Positions 17,861 to 27,592 of a stretch of 64,000 bases of DNA are shown here, in pieces. Below the pieces are notes generated by a model. That model was not told the DNA's origin. It ran no database searches and saw nothing but the letters and a program-made list of their open reading frames with translations. Source of the DNA: Janthinobacterium lividum. Its GTDB lineage: Bacteria; Pseudomonadota; Gammaproteobacteria; Burkholderiales; Burkholderiaceae_D. The DNA is taken from assembly GCF_011601275.1 (NCBI RefSeq), contig NZ_JAAOLY010000003.1, positions 1 through 64,000 of the forward strand, written 5' to 3'. Each line of letters begins with the position of its first letter. Position 1 is the first letter of the stretch. The translations under genes and the position numbers were made by a program.

Positions 17861-20530
17861 ATGACCACTTGCACGCCCGTGAAAACCACTTGCCCGTATT
17901 GCGGCGTCGGCTGCGGCGTGGAAGCGACACGCCTGCCCGACGGCGCCATCCGCATTGCCGGCGATGCCAATCACCCGGCCAACCTGGGCAAGCTGTGCGT
18001 GAAAGGCTCGGCGCTGGGCGACACGCTGGACCTCGACAAGCGTTTGCTGCAACCGCAGGTGCGCGTCGGTGGCGCCTTGCAGCCGTCCTCCTGGGATGTC
18101 GCGCTGGACAAGGTGGCCGGCGGCCTGCGCGCCATCATCGACAAGCACGGCCCCGATGCCGTCGCCCTGTACGTCTCGGGCCAGCTGCTGACGGAAGACT
18201 ATTACATCGCCAACAAATTCATGAAGGGCTATGTGGGCAGCGCGAATATCGACACCAATTCGCGCCTGTGCATGTCGTCTGCCGTGGCGGGCCACAAGCG
18301 GGCGTTCGGCGAGGATATCGTGCCCGGCTGCTATGAAGACCTGGAGCTGGCCGACATGGTGGTGCTGGTCGGCTCGAACACGGCCTGGTGTCACCCGATC
18401 CTGTTCCAGCGCATCGCCCGCATCCGCGAAACCCGGCCGGAGATGAAACTGGTGGTGATCGACCCGCGCCGCACGGCCACTTGCGAGCTGGCCGACCTGC
18501 ACCTGCCCGTGAAACCGGGCACCGACGTGTGGTTGTTCAACGGGCTATTGTGCTACCTGGCGAAGGAAGGCGTGATCGACGATGCTTTCGTGACGCGCCA
18601 CAGCAGCGGCCTCGATGAGGCGCTGGCGGCCGCCCATGTCGACTGTTACGATCCTTTGCAGGTGGCGAAAATCTGCAAGGTCGACCCGCAAGCCTTGCTG
18701 GCGTTCTACCAGGCGTTTGCCGCCACGCGCAAGGTCGTCACGGCCTTTTCGCAGGGCGTGAACCAGTCGTCTTCCGGAACGGACAAGGTCAACAGCATCA
18801 TCAACTGCCACCTGGCGACGGGGCGCATCGGCCAGCCCGGCATGGGACCGTTTTCCCTCACGGGCCAGCCGAACGCCATGGGCGGGCGCGAAGTGGGCGG
18901 CCTGGCCAACATGCTGGCGGCGCACCTGGATCTCGACAAGCCGGCGCACCGCGAAGCCGTGCAAACCTTCTGGGACTCTCCGCGCATCGCCGACAAGCCT
19001 GGCCTGAAGGCGGTGGAGCTGTTCCACGCCATCGAGGCGGGCAAGGTCAAGGCCGTGTGGATCATCGCCACCAATCCCCTCGTCAGCATGCCGGACGCCG
19101 ACCAGGTGCGCCGCGCTTTGGCCAAGTGCGAACTGGTGGTGGTGTCGGACATCAGCGCCGGGTCGGACACGAACGCCCATGCCGACGTGCTGCTGCCGGC
19201 CCTGGGCTGGGGCGAAAAGGATGGCACGGTGACCAATTCCGAGCGCCGCATCTCGCGCCAGCGGGCCTTCTTGCCGACACCCGGCGACGCGCGCGCCGAC
19301 TGGGACGTGTTGTGCGACGTGGCGCGCCGTATCGGTTATCCCGGCTTCGATTTCACGGCGCCGCAAGCCATCTTCGACGAACACGCGCGCCTGTCCGCCT
19401 TCCGCAACGAAGGGGCCACAAAGCGCATGTTCAACCTGGGCCACCTGACCGGCCTGGATGCGGCGCGTTACGACGCCCTGGTGCCGCAGCAGTGGCCGCA
19501 GGGCCAGGCGCGCCTGTTCGGCGATGGCCGCTTCGCGCATGCGGATGGCCGCGCGCGCTTCGTGCCGACGGCGCCGCGCGCTCCGAGGAACATGCCCGAC
19601 GAGGACTATCCGCTCATCCTGAATACGGGCCGGGTGCGCGACCAGTGGCATACGATGACGCGCACGGGCAAGGCGGCCAAGCTGTCGGGCCACGTCGCCG
19701 AAGCCTTCATCGATATCCACCCGCAGGATGCGCTGCTGTACAGCGTGCGCGAAGGCGAGCTGGCGCGCGTTTCCAGCGCCTGGGGCGCGATGGTGGCCAG
19801 GGTCGTGCATGGCGGCGGCATCGCGCGCGGCCAGGTCTTCGTGCCGATCCACTGGAGCGACGCGAATGCCTCCGACGCGCGCGTGGGCGCCGTCGTCAAC
19901 CCCGTCGTCGATCCCGTCTCGGGCGAGCCCGAATTCAAGCACACGCCCGTGCGCATCGAGCAGTTCCGCGTGCACTGGCATGCTTTCGTGTTGAGCCGCA
20001 CGCCCTTGAACCTGGACGGCGTGGCGCACTGGACGCGCGTCCAGGGCGAGCAGTGCCTGCGCTACGAGCTGGCCGGCCGCCAGCGCATCGAAGACCTCGG
20101 CGCCTGGGCGCGCGCGCTGCTCGGCGTCTCGGACGACAACGCGGACTGGCTCGATTACACGGACGCCAGCGCCGGCGTGTACCGCGCCGTGCACCTGGAC
20201 GAGGGGCGCATCGCGCAATGCGTGTATGTCTCGCCCCGTCCCGACCTGCCGTCGCGCAGCTGGCTGGCGGGCCTGTTTGCGCATGCGCAAATGGATGCGG
20301 CGGACCGCGCCGGCGTGCTGCTGGGCCAGCCCATCGGCAAGGGCGTGGACGCCGGTCCCACCGTGTGCTCGTGCTTTGGCGTGGGGCGCAACACCATTTG
20401 CGCCGCCATTCAGGAACAAAAACTGACGACGACGGCGCAGGTGACGGCCTGCGTCAAGGCGGGCGGCAATTGCGGCTCCTGCGTGCCGGAGATACGACAG
20501 TTGCTGCTTGAGGCGCGCAGCGCTGCCTGA
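17861..20530 (+). CDS. nasA: Assimilatory nitrate reductase catalytic subunit
   Basis: Molybdoenzyme reducing nitrate to nitrite in the cytoplasm. N-terminal [4Fe-4S] ligands are Cys11, Cys14, Cys18 and the Cys of LCVKG (about 46). The molybdenum Cys lies in NSRLCMSSAV. The bis-MGD binding regions and the C-terminal molydopterin dinucleotide domain (NTGRVRDQWHTMTR) follow. About 60 C-terminal residues form a fused BFD-like [2Fe-2S] domain (VCSCFGVGRN ... GGNCGSCVPEI). At 889 residues it has the length of Klebsiella-type NasA. No signal peptide, fitting an assimilatory enzyme. Last gene of the operon. Confidence 0.93.
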   Translation: MTTCTPVKTTCPYCGVGCGVEATRLPDGAIRIAGDANHPANLGKLCVKGSALGDTLDLDKRLLQPQVRVGGALQPSSWDVALDKVAGGLRAIIDKHGPDAVALYVSGQLLTEDYYIANKFMKGYVGSANIDTNSRLCMSSAVAGHKRAFGEDIVPGCYEDLELADMVVLVGSNTAWCHPILFQRIARIRETRPEMKLVVIDPRRTATCELADLHLPVKPGTDVWLFNGLLCYLAKEGVIDDAFVTRHSSGLDEALAAAHVDCYDPLQVAKICKVDPQALLAFYQAFAATRKVVTAFSQGVNQSSSGTDKVNSIINCHLATGRIGQPGMGPFSLTGQPNAMGGREVGGLANMLAAHLDLDKPAHREAVQTFWDSPRIADKPGLKAVELFHAIEAGKVKAVWIIATNPLVSMPDADQVRRALAKCELVVVSDISAGSDTNAHADVLLPALGWGEKDGTVTNSERRISRQRAFLPTPGDARADWDVLCDVARRIGYPGFDFTAPQAIFDEHARLSAFRNEGATKRMFNLGHLTGLDAARYDALVPQQWPQGQARLFGDGRFAHADGRARFVPTAPRAPRNMPDEDYPLILNTGRVRDQWHTMTRTGKAAKLSGHVAEAFIDIHPQDALLYSVREGELARVSSAWGAMVARVVHGGGIARGQVFVPIHWSDANASDARVGAVVNPVVDPVSGEPEFKHTPVRIEQFRVHWHAFVLSRTPLNLDGVAHWTRVQGEQCLRYELAGRQRIEDLGAWARALLGVSDDNADWLDYTDASAGVYRAVHLDEGRIAQCVYVSPRPDLPSRSWLAGLFAHAQMDAADRAGVLLGQPIGKGVDAGPTVCSCFGVGRNTICAAIQEQKLTTTAQVTACVKAGGNCGSCVPEIRQLLLEARSAA

Positions 20531-20593
20531 TCATCTGTCCTTTCCTGCGCGGCTTTGTTATATTGCCAGCTCTACAAGGAGAGAGGCAGTGTG

Positions 20594-21124
20594 ATGACAG
20601 CAGGACAACACGACACGGTCTGGCTGACGGGCTTGAGCGGCGCCGGCAAGTCCAGCATCGCCGACGCGCTGGCGCGCCAGCTCAAGGCGCAGGGCCGCGC
20701 CGTGGCGGTGCTTGATGGCGACCAGCTGCGCCACGGCTTGAACCGCGACCTCGGTTTTACGCCGGAAGACCGGCATGAAAACATCCGCCGCGCGGCCGAA
20801 GTGGCGCGCCTGATGAACGGGGCGGGCCTGACCGTCATCGCCGCCTTCATCTCCCCGTACCGCGCCGACCGGTCCATGGCCGCCGCCATCATCGGCGCGG
20901 CGCATTTCATTGAAGTCCACGTCAGCACGCCGCTGGCCACATGTGAGGCGCGCGATCCCAAGGGCCTGTATGCAAAGGCGCGCGCGGGGCAGCTCGCGCA
21001 ATTCACGGGCGTTTCCTCGCCTTACGAAGCGCCGCTGGCGGCCGCGCTGACCCTGGATACGGATGCCCTGGCGCTGGACGAGTCGGTCGAGCGCCTGCGC
21101 CGGCATTTGCAGCGGCGGACGTGA
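20594..21124 (+). CDS. cysC: Adenylylsulfate kinase (APS kinase)
   Basis: Phosphorylates APS to PAPS with ATP in sulfate assimilation. The P-loop GLSGAGKSS sits at residues 11-19, then [15 protein letters not shown] (substrate loop) and FISPYRADR with the serine that is phosphorylated in some family members. The 176-residue length is slightly short of E. coli CysC (about 200) but the core is complete. GAGAGG precedes the ATG; an in-frame GTG one codon earlier is possible. It lies 63 bases after nasA, with a possible TATATT -10 in the gap, so it may be cotranscribed or separately expressed. Confidence 0.92.
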   Translation: MTAGQHDTVWLTGLSGAGKSSIADALARQLKAQGRAVAVLDGDQLRHGLNRDLGFTPEDRHENIRRAAEVARLMNGAGLTVIAAFISPYRADRSMAAAIIGAAHFIEVHVSTPLATCEARDPKGLYAKARAGQLAQFTGVSSPYEAPLAAALTLDTDALALDESVERLRRHLQRRT

Positions 21125-21128
21125 CGGC

Positions 21129-23144
21129 ATGACGGCGACAAAGGATATATTGCGTAAATGGCTGCGCCGGCGCCTGCCAGCCAGCCTGAAAGCGCGCATG
21201 AGCATGGTCGTCTTCCTGCTCGTGCTGGGCGCGGTCGCTTCGCTGGCGCTGGCCACCCTGGCCGTGGCCGAGCGCGGCATGCGCGACGTGATGGGGCGCC
21301 AGCAGTACGTGTCGCTGGCTAGCGCCGCCGTCTTCATCGACGAGGAACTCGGCGCGAAGCGCAATGTGCTGCGCGCGATGGCGGACAGCCTGGCGGCCGG
21401 CGGCGCGCACGACGGCGCAAGCCTGCAGCGCTTCCTGGCCGCGCAAACAGTGCTGAGCAAGGAGTTCTATTCGGCCGGCGTGGTCGGTGTCGACGGTTTT
21501 GTGCTGGCCAGCGTGAGTCCCTTCAAGCCGCAGGCGGGTTTGAACGTGAAGGGACGGCCCTACTTTGAACAGACGCTGGCGACGCGGCGCTCCGTGATCT
21601 CCGCGCCGCTCAACGGCAGTATTTCCGGCATGCCCATCGTGGTGGTGACGCAGCCCGTGTTCGACGCGCAGGGCGGCGTGCGCTATGTGCTGGCGGCCAG
21701 CGTCAACCTGCGCCAGCCCGATTTCCTCGGCCGTCTCGGTTCGCTCAAGCCTGGCCCGGGCGGCTACCTGTACATCATGACCAGCGAGGGCGTCATCGTC
21801 GAGCATCCCGACAAGTCGCGCATCATGCAGCATATCGAAGCCCATGGCCCCGTCAGCGTGCCCACGCGGCGCGCCATGCAGGGCTATGAGGGCTGGATGA
21901 CGGGCACCACCACGCAAGGTATCGATGCCCTGTTCGCCTACCATCGCATCGCCTCGACGGGCTGGATACTGGCGTCCGTGTATCCGATGAGCGAAGCCTT
22001 CGCGCCGCTGCACGCCATCCGCAGCAAGATCCTGCTGGCCGCCGTGCTGCTGGCCGCGCTGGCGGGCCTGGCCGGCTGGCGCGTGGTGCTGCGCCTGTTG
22101 CAGCCGTTGGCGCGCTTGCGCCACCAGGTGCATGAGATCCGCCGCCATCGCCTGGGTATCGACGTGCTGCAAATCGAGCGGCGCGACGAGATTGGCGACT
22201 TGAGCCGCGATTTTTACTCACTGGTGGCCGAGCGCGAAATGGCCGAGGCGCAGACGCGCGACAGCGAGCGGCGCCTGAAGCTGCTGACGGACCACGTGCC
22301 CGTGGTGATCGTCTACATCGACCGCGAGCACCGCTACCAGTTCATCAACGCGACGTTTGAAAAATGGTTCGGCACGTCGCAGCAGGAAAGCCTGATGCAG
22401 TCGATGCGCGAGGTGCTGGGCGAGGAAGCCTACCAGCTGCGCGAGCAATACCTGCTGCGCGCCTTCGCGGGCGAGGAGGTCGAGTATGAATTTACCATCG
22501 ATGGCGAGGGGGACGCCGGCCGGCGCGCCTTCCAGACCAGTTACGTGCCCGACGTGGGCGAGAGCGGCGAAGTGGAAGGCGTGTATGGCCTGATTCACGA
22601 AATCACGAAGACCAAGGCGATGCACACGGCGCTGCAGTTTGCCGCCGCCACCGACACCCTGACGGGCATCGCCAACCGCCGCCGCTTCGACGAGCAGCTG
22701 GCGCAAAGCATGCAGCGCACGCGGACCGCGCGCGCGCCGATGGCGCTGGCCTATCTCGATATCGACCGTTTCAAGGCCATCAACGACAGCTTGGGACACA
22801 AGGCGGGCGACGAGGTGCTGAAGGAATTCGCCGCGCGCCTGGTGCGCAGCGTGCGCGCCAGCGACCTGGTGGCGCGCTTGGCAGGCGATGAATTCGTGAT
22901 CATTCTCGAAGGCGTGAACGGCGCGGCCGAAGTGCGCCAGGTCGGCGCCAAGATCATCGACGCCATCCGCCAGCCCTTCGAGCTGGCCAGCGGCCCGCTG
23001 CCGGTGACGACCAGCATCGGCATCGCCATCTTCCGCGAAGGCGGGCTGACGGCGGCGCAGTTGCTGGACCTGGCCGACCAGGCCCTGTACGCCGCCAAGG
23101 GGCAGGGCCGCGATGGCGTGGCGCTGCTCGAGGCGGCGCCGTAG
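21129..23144 (+). CDS. Membrane diguanylate cyclase with dCache and PAS domains
   Basis: Makes cyclic-di-GMP in response to an external cue. The order is: transmembrane segment (residues 20-45), periplasmic dCache sensor (about 45-300), second transmembrane segment, HAMP-like linker, PAS domain (about 375-500) and GGDEF domain (about 510-665). The active-site loop reads AGDEF instead of GGDEF, a variant found in active enzymes, and the RASD inhibitory site lies exactly five residues before it. It starts four bases after cysC, so the two are probably cotranscribed. No EAL domain. The ligand is unknown. Confidence 0.88.
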   Translation: MTATKDILRKWLRRRLPASLKARMSMVVFLLVLGAVASLALATLAVAERGMRDVMGRQQYVSLASAAVFIDEELGAKRNVLRAMADSLAAGGAHDGASLQRFLAAQTVLSKEFYSAGVVGVDGFVLASVSPFKPQAGLNVKGRPYFEQTLATRRSVISAPLNGSISGMPIVVVTQPVFDAQGGVRYVLAASVNLRQPDFLGRLGSLKPGPGGYLYIMTSEGVIVEHPDKSRIMQHIEAHGPVSVPTRRAMQGYEGWMTGTTTQGIDALFAYHRIASTGWILASVYPMSEAFAPLHAIRSKILLAAVLLAALAGLAGWRVVLRLLQPLARLRHQVHEIRRHRLGIDVLQIERRDEIGDLSRDFYSLVAEREMAEAQTRDSERRLKLLTDHVPVVIVYIDREHRYQFINATFEKWFGTSQQESLMQSMREVLGEEAYQLREQYLLRAFAGEEVEYEFTIDGEGDAGRRAFQTSYVPDVGESGEVEGVYGLIHEITKTKAMHTALQFAAATDTLTGIANRRRFDEQLAQSMQRTRTARAPMALAYLDIDRFKAINDSLGHKAGDEVLKEFAARLVRSVRASDLVARLAGDEFVIILEGVNGAAEVRQVGAKIIDAIRQPFELASGPLPVTTSIGIAIFREGGLTAAQLLDLADQALYAAKGQGRDGVALLEAAP

Positions 23145-23147
23145 CGA

Positions 23148-24065
23148 CTACAGCGTGGCAGTCCAGTGGTCGAGCTGCTGCGTGGTGGCCGTCACGCCGC
23201 CGCACACGATGACGAGCACATTGCGGTACGGCGCCAGTTCCGGCGCCTTGCCGTAGACGGCCGCCAGCGCCGCGCCGCAGGCCGGCTCCACCACCAGGCG
23301 CTGGTCGCTGATAAAACGCTGGCAGGCGTCGACGGCGGCCCGGTCCGACACCACCACGCTGTGCAGCCGGCGCGTCTGGCTGATGGCGTATGCCTGCGCG
23401 CACACCTGGCGCGCGGCCAGCGACGTGGCGATGCTCGTCACGGCGGGCAGGGCCACGTGTTCGCGCGCGGCCACGGCCGCCGCCAGCGAGGCGGCGCCTT
23501 GCGTTTCCACGGCCACGATGGCCACGTCATCCCAGCCGTTGCGCTGCAAGCCTTCGGCCACGCCGGCCAGCAGGCCGCCGCCGCCCACCGACAGCACCAC
23601 GGCATCCGGTTTCAGGCCCGCGCTTGCCACTTCATCGATCATGCCGGCATGGCCCTGCCACAGCAGCGGGTCGTCGAACGGATGCAAAAAAGCGTCTTGC
23701 GGAGTGAGCATCGATTGGGCCAGCGCATTGGCTTCCTGCCAGGCGGCGCCGTGCACGATGACTTCGGCGCCTTCCTGCGCGATCAGGGCCTTGGCCCGTT
23801 CGCTGGTCGTTTCCGGTACGACGACGATGACGGGAATGCCCAGCTGGCGTCCCGCATAGGCGACGGCGATGCCGGCATTGCCGCCGGAAGAGGAGATGAA
23901 ACGGCTCGCGCCGCGCCGCGCGTATTCTTCGCAGGCGAGGCCGATGCCGCGGATCTTGAAGGAGCCGGGCGGCTGCAAGGCTTCGAGCTTGAGCCAGATG
24001 GCGCGTTCGCTGTGCAGGCTCAGCGCGCGAGAGTTGAGCAAGGGAGTTTCGATGTGCAGGGCCAT
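23148..24065 (-). CDS. PLP-dependent serine/threonine dehydratase
   Basis: Fold-type II pyridoxal-phosphate enzyme that deaminates L-serine and/or L-threonine to 2-oxo acids. The PLP lysine is in PPGSFKIRG (near residue 40), the substrate loop is SSGGNAGIA, and the phosphate-binding glycine loop is SVGGGGLLAG. The 305-residue product lacks the regulatory ACT domain of biosynthetic IlvA, so it is likely a catabolic, animal-SDH-like enzyme. Stand-alone gene, convergent with the diguanylate cyclase and 86 bases upstream in position of a MarR gene that reads the same way. Confidence 0.82.
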   Translation of the reverse strand: MALHIETPLLNSRALSLHSERAIWLKLEALQPPGSFKIRGIGLACEEYARRGASRFISSSGGNAGIAVAYAGRQLGIPVIVVVPETTSERAKALIAQEGAEVIVHGAAWQEANALAQSMLTPQDAFLHPFDDPLLWQGHAGMIDEVASAGLKPDAVVLSVGGGGLLAGVAEGLQRNGWDDVAIVAVETQGAASLAAAVAAREHVALPAVTSIATSLAARQVCAQAYAISQTRRLHSVVVSDRAAVDACQRFISDQRLVVEPACGAALAAVYGKAPELAPYRNVLVIVCGGVTATTQQLDHWTATL

Positions 24066-24150
24066 GCGTGTTCCTGGTAAACAGTCAGGCCAGCATCATA
24101 GCCGAAGCACGCGCGCCGCCGCGTCACCCTTGCCTCGTGTGTTACTGCTG

Positions 24151-24654
24151 TCAGTTCAGCGGGGCGCTCTTGAGCTTGTGTGTGCGCGCCACTTCCTTCA
24201 TCGCTTCGAGCAGGTCGTCGCGCAGCTGGCGCGGCAGCTTGCCGAAGAATTCCTCGTCGTTCTGGTCGGCCATCTCGGCCAGCACGGGTACCAGCGCTTC
24301 GCCTTCCGTCGTCAGTTCGATCGAGTGCTGGCGGCGGTCGGCCAGCAGGATCGATTTGCTGACCATGCCCTTGCTTTCCAGGCGGTCGATCAGTTTCGAG
24401 ACGGCGCCCTTGCTCATGCCGGACACTTGCGCCAGCACCGTGGGCGAGGTGCAGCCCAGGCGGAACATTTCGCGCAGCACCACCCATTCGGACACGGTCA
24501 CGCCATTGGCTTCGGCCTTCTTCTGGAAGCTGTGGGAAACGTGGTTGGAAACGAAACGCAGCCAGTAACCGAGGTGGGCTTCCAGCTCGCTGACGGGGAC
24601 GCTGTTGGGATGGGCGGCTTGCGGCATGGCGGCCGATTCAAAATTATGGCTCAT
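24151..24654 (-). CDS. MarR-family transcriptional regulator
   Basis: Winged-helix regulator of 167 residues. The recognition region reads SPTVLAQVSGMSKGAVSKLIDRLESKG, followed by the beta-wing with the conserved DRR (LLADRRQHSIELT). The start chosen is the ATG with AAGGAAGAGAA directly upstream; an upstream ATG would add 16 residues. It precedes the serine/threonine dehydratase gene on the same strand (85-base gap) and may control it, but that is inference. Preceded by a long AT-rich spacer. Confidence 0.88.
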   Translation of the reverse strand: MSHNFESAAMPQAAHPNSVPVSELEAHLGYWLRFVSNHVSHSFQKKAEANGVTVSEWVVLREMFRLGCTSPTVLAQVSGMSKGAVSKLIDRLESKGMVSKSILLADRRQHSIELTTEGEALVPVLAEMADQNDEEFFGKLPRQLRDDLLEAMKEVARTHKLKSAPLN

Positions 24655-25009
24655 TTCTCTTCCTTCACTGGGCGGCGTTGCCGGCATGGTTAAGGCCTTC
24701 ACGCTTGCTGTCGAGTGGTTTGTTTGGGAACAATCATCGTGCTTGAGGTATTTTTAACACTGTTTTCACAGGAAATCACTCAGCGGCAAAGAGTTTTTCC
24801 TTTTTTCTTGCTCCAGGTGCATAAAAAGCAATATCAAGCAAATAATCGTATTGCTAGAGAGGAAGATTAAAAAAATAACTCATGTTGCATCAATGGTAAC
24901 AGCATTTTTGCCGAATTGATAAACATTTCATATCATTCTGTATGCTGGCCCACACAAGACGTATTGCCCACGCGACAGGGCGAGGTTTTCCCGCAGAAAT
25001 GCAGTCCGC
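24655..25009. other. AT-rich intergenic spacer
   Basis: 355 bases between the MarR start and the glpR stop, visibly much richer in A and T than the surroundings, with runs of A and T near 24790-24880. It must contain the MarR promoter. I see no gene, RNA hairpin of note or repeat; a TTGATG hexamer on the minus strand near 24893 could be a -35 element but lacks a good -10. Confidence 0.5.
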
Positions 25010-25768
25010 TCAGGCCAACACCACTTTCACGCCCGCTTCGCGCAGCACTTCGGCAAAGCGCGGCGGCGGTGGCGCATCCGTAAACAAGATGTCGACTTGC
25101 GCCAGGTCGGCCAGACGCACCAGTGCCTTGCGGCCGAATTTATGCTGGTCGGCCACCAGCCACACTTCGCGCGACTGTTCGATGATGGCTTGCGCCACTT
25201 TTACTTCGCGCGCGTCGAAGTCGCGCAGGCTGCCGTCCTCGTCGATGCTGGAAATGCCGATGATGCCGATGTCGACCTTGAACTGGCGGATGAAGTCGAT
25301 GGTGGCTTCGCCGACGATGCCGCGGTCGCGCCCGCGCACCACGCCGCCGGCCACGATGACTTCGCAGGCCGCGTTGTCGGCCAGGATGGCGGCCACGTTC
25401 AGGTTGTTCGTCACCACGTGCAAGCCCGTGTGCCGGCCCAGCGCGCGCGCCACTTCCTCGGTCGTCGTGCCGATATTGATCAGCAACGAACAGCCGTGCG
25501 GCACTTGCGCGGCGACGGCGGCCGCGATGCGCCGCTTGGCGTCGCTGTTGAACACTTGCCGCTGGCTGTAATCGATGTTTTCCACGGACGAGGGCAAGCC
25601 CACGCCGCCGTGGTAGCGGGCCAGCAGGCGCGCTTCTTCCATCTGCTTGACGTCGCGGCGCACGGTTTGCGGCGTCACGTCCAGCTGCTGGGCCAGCTCT
25701 TCGACGGACATGGTGACCTTCTGGCGCACCACTTCGAGCAGGCGGCGCTGGCGGGGATTCAAGATCAT
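25010..25768 (-). CDS. glpR: DeoR-family glycerol-3-phosphate regulon repressor
   Basis: Repressor of the glycerol/glycerol-3-phosphate genes. N-terminal DeoR helix-turn-helix (SVEELAQQLDVTPQTVRRDV, residues 21-40) and a C-terminal sugar-phosphate-isomerase-like sensor domain with GTTTEEVARAL and DREGIVGEAT-like loop (DRGIVGEAT). The 252-residue length is typical. The ATG is chosen over one 42 bases upstream because it gives the family N-terminus. It is divergent from glpD; the spacer holds repeated ACGAACA half-sites like those of GlpR operators. The ligand is expected to be glycerol-3-phosphate. Confidence 0.9.
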   Translation of the reverse strand: MILNPRQRRLLEVVRQKVTMSVEELAQQLDVTPQTVRRDVKQMEEARLLARYHGGVGLPSSVENIDYSQRQVFNSDAKRRIAAAVAAQVPHGCSLLINIGTTTEEVARALGRHTGLHVVTNNLNVAAILADNAACEVIVAGGVVRGRDRGIVGEATIDFIRQFKVDIGIIGISSIDEDGSLRDFDAREVKVAQAIIEQSREVWLVADQHKFGRKALVRLADLAQVDILFTDAPPPPRFAEVLREAGVKVVLA

Positions 25769-25792
25769 GGTGCTCTCTTTAAAAATCACAAA

Positions 25793-25842
25793 ACGAACAG
25801 AAACGAACAAATAGTACTAAAAATATGTTGCTATGAGTTCGT
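25793..25842. promoter_or_regulatory. GlpR operator half-sites
   Basis: ACGAACA occurs at 25793-25799 and 25803-25809, and the inverted form GTTCGT at 25837-25842. These match the half-site of the known E. coli GlpR consensus (TGTTCGWT-AWCGAACA). Their place in the glpR-glpD spacer fits repression of both genes. Confidence 0.6.
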
Positions 25843-25960
25843 ATTCTGGCGTAACCTTATTCATATTGCATGCGTATTATGAAATGGTGATCTTAACGAC
25901 AGTCGCCGGCGATGCCTAGTCTTTCCGCGCCGGCGCGTCCCCGACAGACATGGAGTCCCG

Positions 25961-27505
25961 ATGGCCGCAGCACAGCAGGGCGTGGAGACAGCGATCAAAT
26001 GCGACGTGCTGGTGGTCGGCGGCGGCATCAATGGCGCCGGCATCGCGCGCGACGCGGCGGGACGGGGCTTGTCCGTGGTGTTGTGCGAAAAGGACGACCT
26101 GGCTTCCCACACCTCGTCCGCTTCCACCAAGCTGATACATGGCGGCCTGCGCTACCTCGAATACTATGAATTCGGCCTCGTGCGCAAGGCGCTGATCGAG
26201 CGCGAAGTGCTGCTGCGCTCGGCGCCGCACATCATGTGGCCGCTGCGCTTCGTCATGCCGCACGCCAAGGCCCAGCGTCCCGCGTGGCTGATACGCGCCG
26301 GCCTGTTCCTCTACGACATGCTGGCGAAGCGGGAAATCTTGCCGGCCTCCAGCGGCATCGACCTGACGCGCCATGCGGCCGGCAAACCCTTGAAACCCCA
26401 GTTCAAGCGCGGCTTCGTGTATTCCGACGGCTGGGTTGACGATGCGCGCCTGGTGGTGCTGAACGCCATCGACGCGGCCGACAACGGTGCGCACATGCTG
26501 ACGCGCACGCGCTGCACTATGCTGGCGCGCGAAGGCGACGCTTGGCTGGCCACCTTGCAGCACGCCAGCGGCAGGCAGACGACCGTGCGTGCGCGCAGCG
26601 TCGTCAATGCGGCCGGGCCGTGGACGGCCGAGTTCCTGCAACAGGCGGCGCCCGGTGGGCAGGGCCGGCATTTGCGCTTGATCAAAGGCAGCCATATCGT
26701 CGTCAAGCGCCTGTTCGACCATGATCACGCGTATATCTTCCAGCATCCGGACGGGCGCATCGTATTTGCCATTCCGTACGAGCACGATTTCACCCTGATC
26801 GGCACCACCGACCTCGACTACCAAGGCGACCGTGGCAAGGTGGAAATCGATGACGAGGAAATTCGTTACTTGTGCGAGCTTTCCAGTTACTATTTCAGCA
26901 AGCCCATTGTGCCGGCCGACGTGGTCTGGACGTATGCGGGCGTGCGCCCGCTGGTGGAAGATGCGGCGGCCGACGCCAAGGCCGTCACGCGCGATTACCG
27001 TTTCGAGCTGGACCAGGAAGGGGCGCCGCTGCTGAGTATTTTCGGCGGCAAGATCACCACATTCCGCAAGCTGGCCGAGGAAGCGATGGACATGCTGGCG
27101 CCCTTGTTGGGCAACGCGCGTCCAGCCTGGACGCAGCAGGCGTGCCTGCCTGGCGGCGACGTGTATGGCGCCGTGCCGCAGAACCGGGCCGTGCGCGAGT
27201 TCGGCCAGTTCGTGCAAGGCTTGCAGCGCGAGTATGCGTGGCTGCCGGCGGCGCTGGTGGCGCGCTATGCACGCGCCTACGGCACGCGCATCCATGTGCT
27301 GCTCGATGGCAGGGCGGATGTGGCGGCCATGGGCGAGGAAATTGCCGCCGGCCTGTACGCGGCGGAAGTGGACTATTTGCGGCGCCATGAGTGGGCCGTC
27401 AGCGCGGCCGACATCCTGTGGCGGCGCTCCAAGCTGGGCTTGCACCTGCCGCGCGAGACGGCGGACACGCTCGACGCCTGGCTGTTGCGGCACCCTTTGC
27501 CGTAA
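25961..27505 (+). CDS. glpD: Glycerol-3-phosphate dehydrogenase (FAD, quinone-linked)
   Basis: Peripheral inner-membrane flavoenzyme oxidising glycerol-3-phosphate to dihydroxyacetone phosphate and feeding electrons to the quinone pool. FAD motif at residues 13-22 (VVGGGINGAG), then HTSSASTKLIHGGLRYLE, a strong family signature, and YAGVRPL and GGKITTFRKLAEEA near the C-terminal half. The 514-residue length is standard. GGAG precedes the ATG. First gene of the glp operon, divergent from glpR with GlpR half-sites between. Confidence 0.95.
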   Translation: MAAAQQGVETAIKCDVLVVGGGINGAGIARDAAGRGLSVVLCEKDDLASHTSSASTKLIHGGLRYLEYYEFGLVRKALIEREVLLRSAPHIMWPLRFVMPHAKAQRPAWLIRAGLFLYDMLAKREILPASSGIDLTRHAAGKPLKPQFKRGFVYSDGWVDDARLVVLNAIDAADNGAHMLTRTRCTMLAREGDAWLATLQHASGRQTTVRARSVVNAAGPWTAEFLQQAAPGGQGRHLRLIKGSHIVVKRLFDHDHAYIFQHPDGRIVFAIPYEHDFTLIGTTDLDYQGDRGKVEIDDEEIRYLCELSSYYFSKPIVPADVVWTYAGVRPLVEDAAADAKAVTRDYRFELDQEGAPLLSIFGGKITTFRKLAEEAMDMLAPLLGNARPAWTQQACLPGGDVYGAVPQNRAVREFGQFVQGLQREYAWLPAALVARYARAYGTRIHVLLDGRADVAAMGEEIAAGLYAAEVDYLRRHEWAVSAADILWRRSKLGLHLPRETADTLDAWLLRHPLP

Positions 27506-27592
27506 GAGTAAGCAGTAAGCAGCACACGTTGGCGACCGCGCCCCGCAGAGGGTGCGGCGAAGAATAAGAAACCATCACTGGAGGAGAAGCGC

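Noticed and set aside
18545-20419. 624-codon minus-strand frame opposite nasA
   Set aside because: Shadow frame; His/Arg-rich with no domain.
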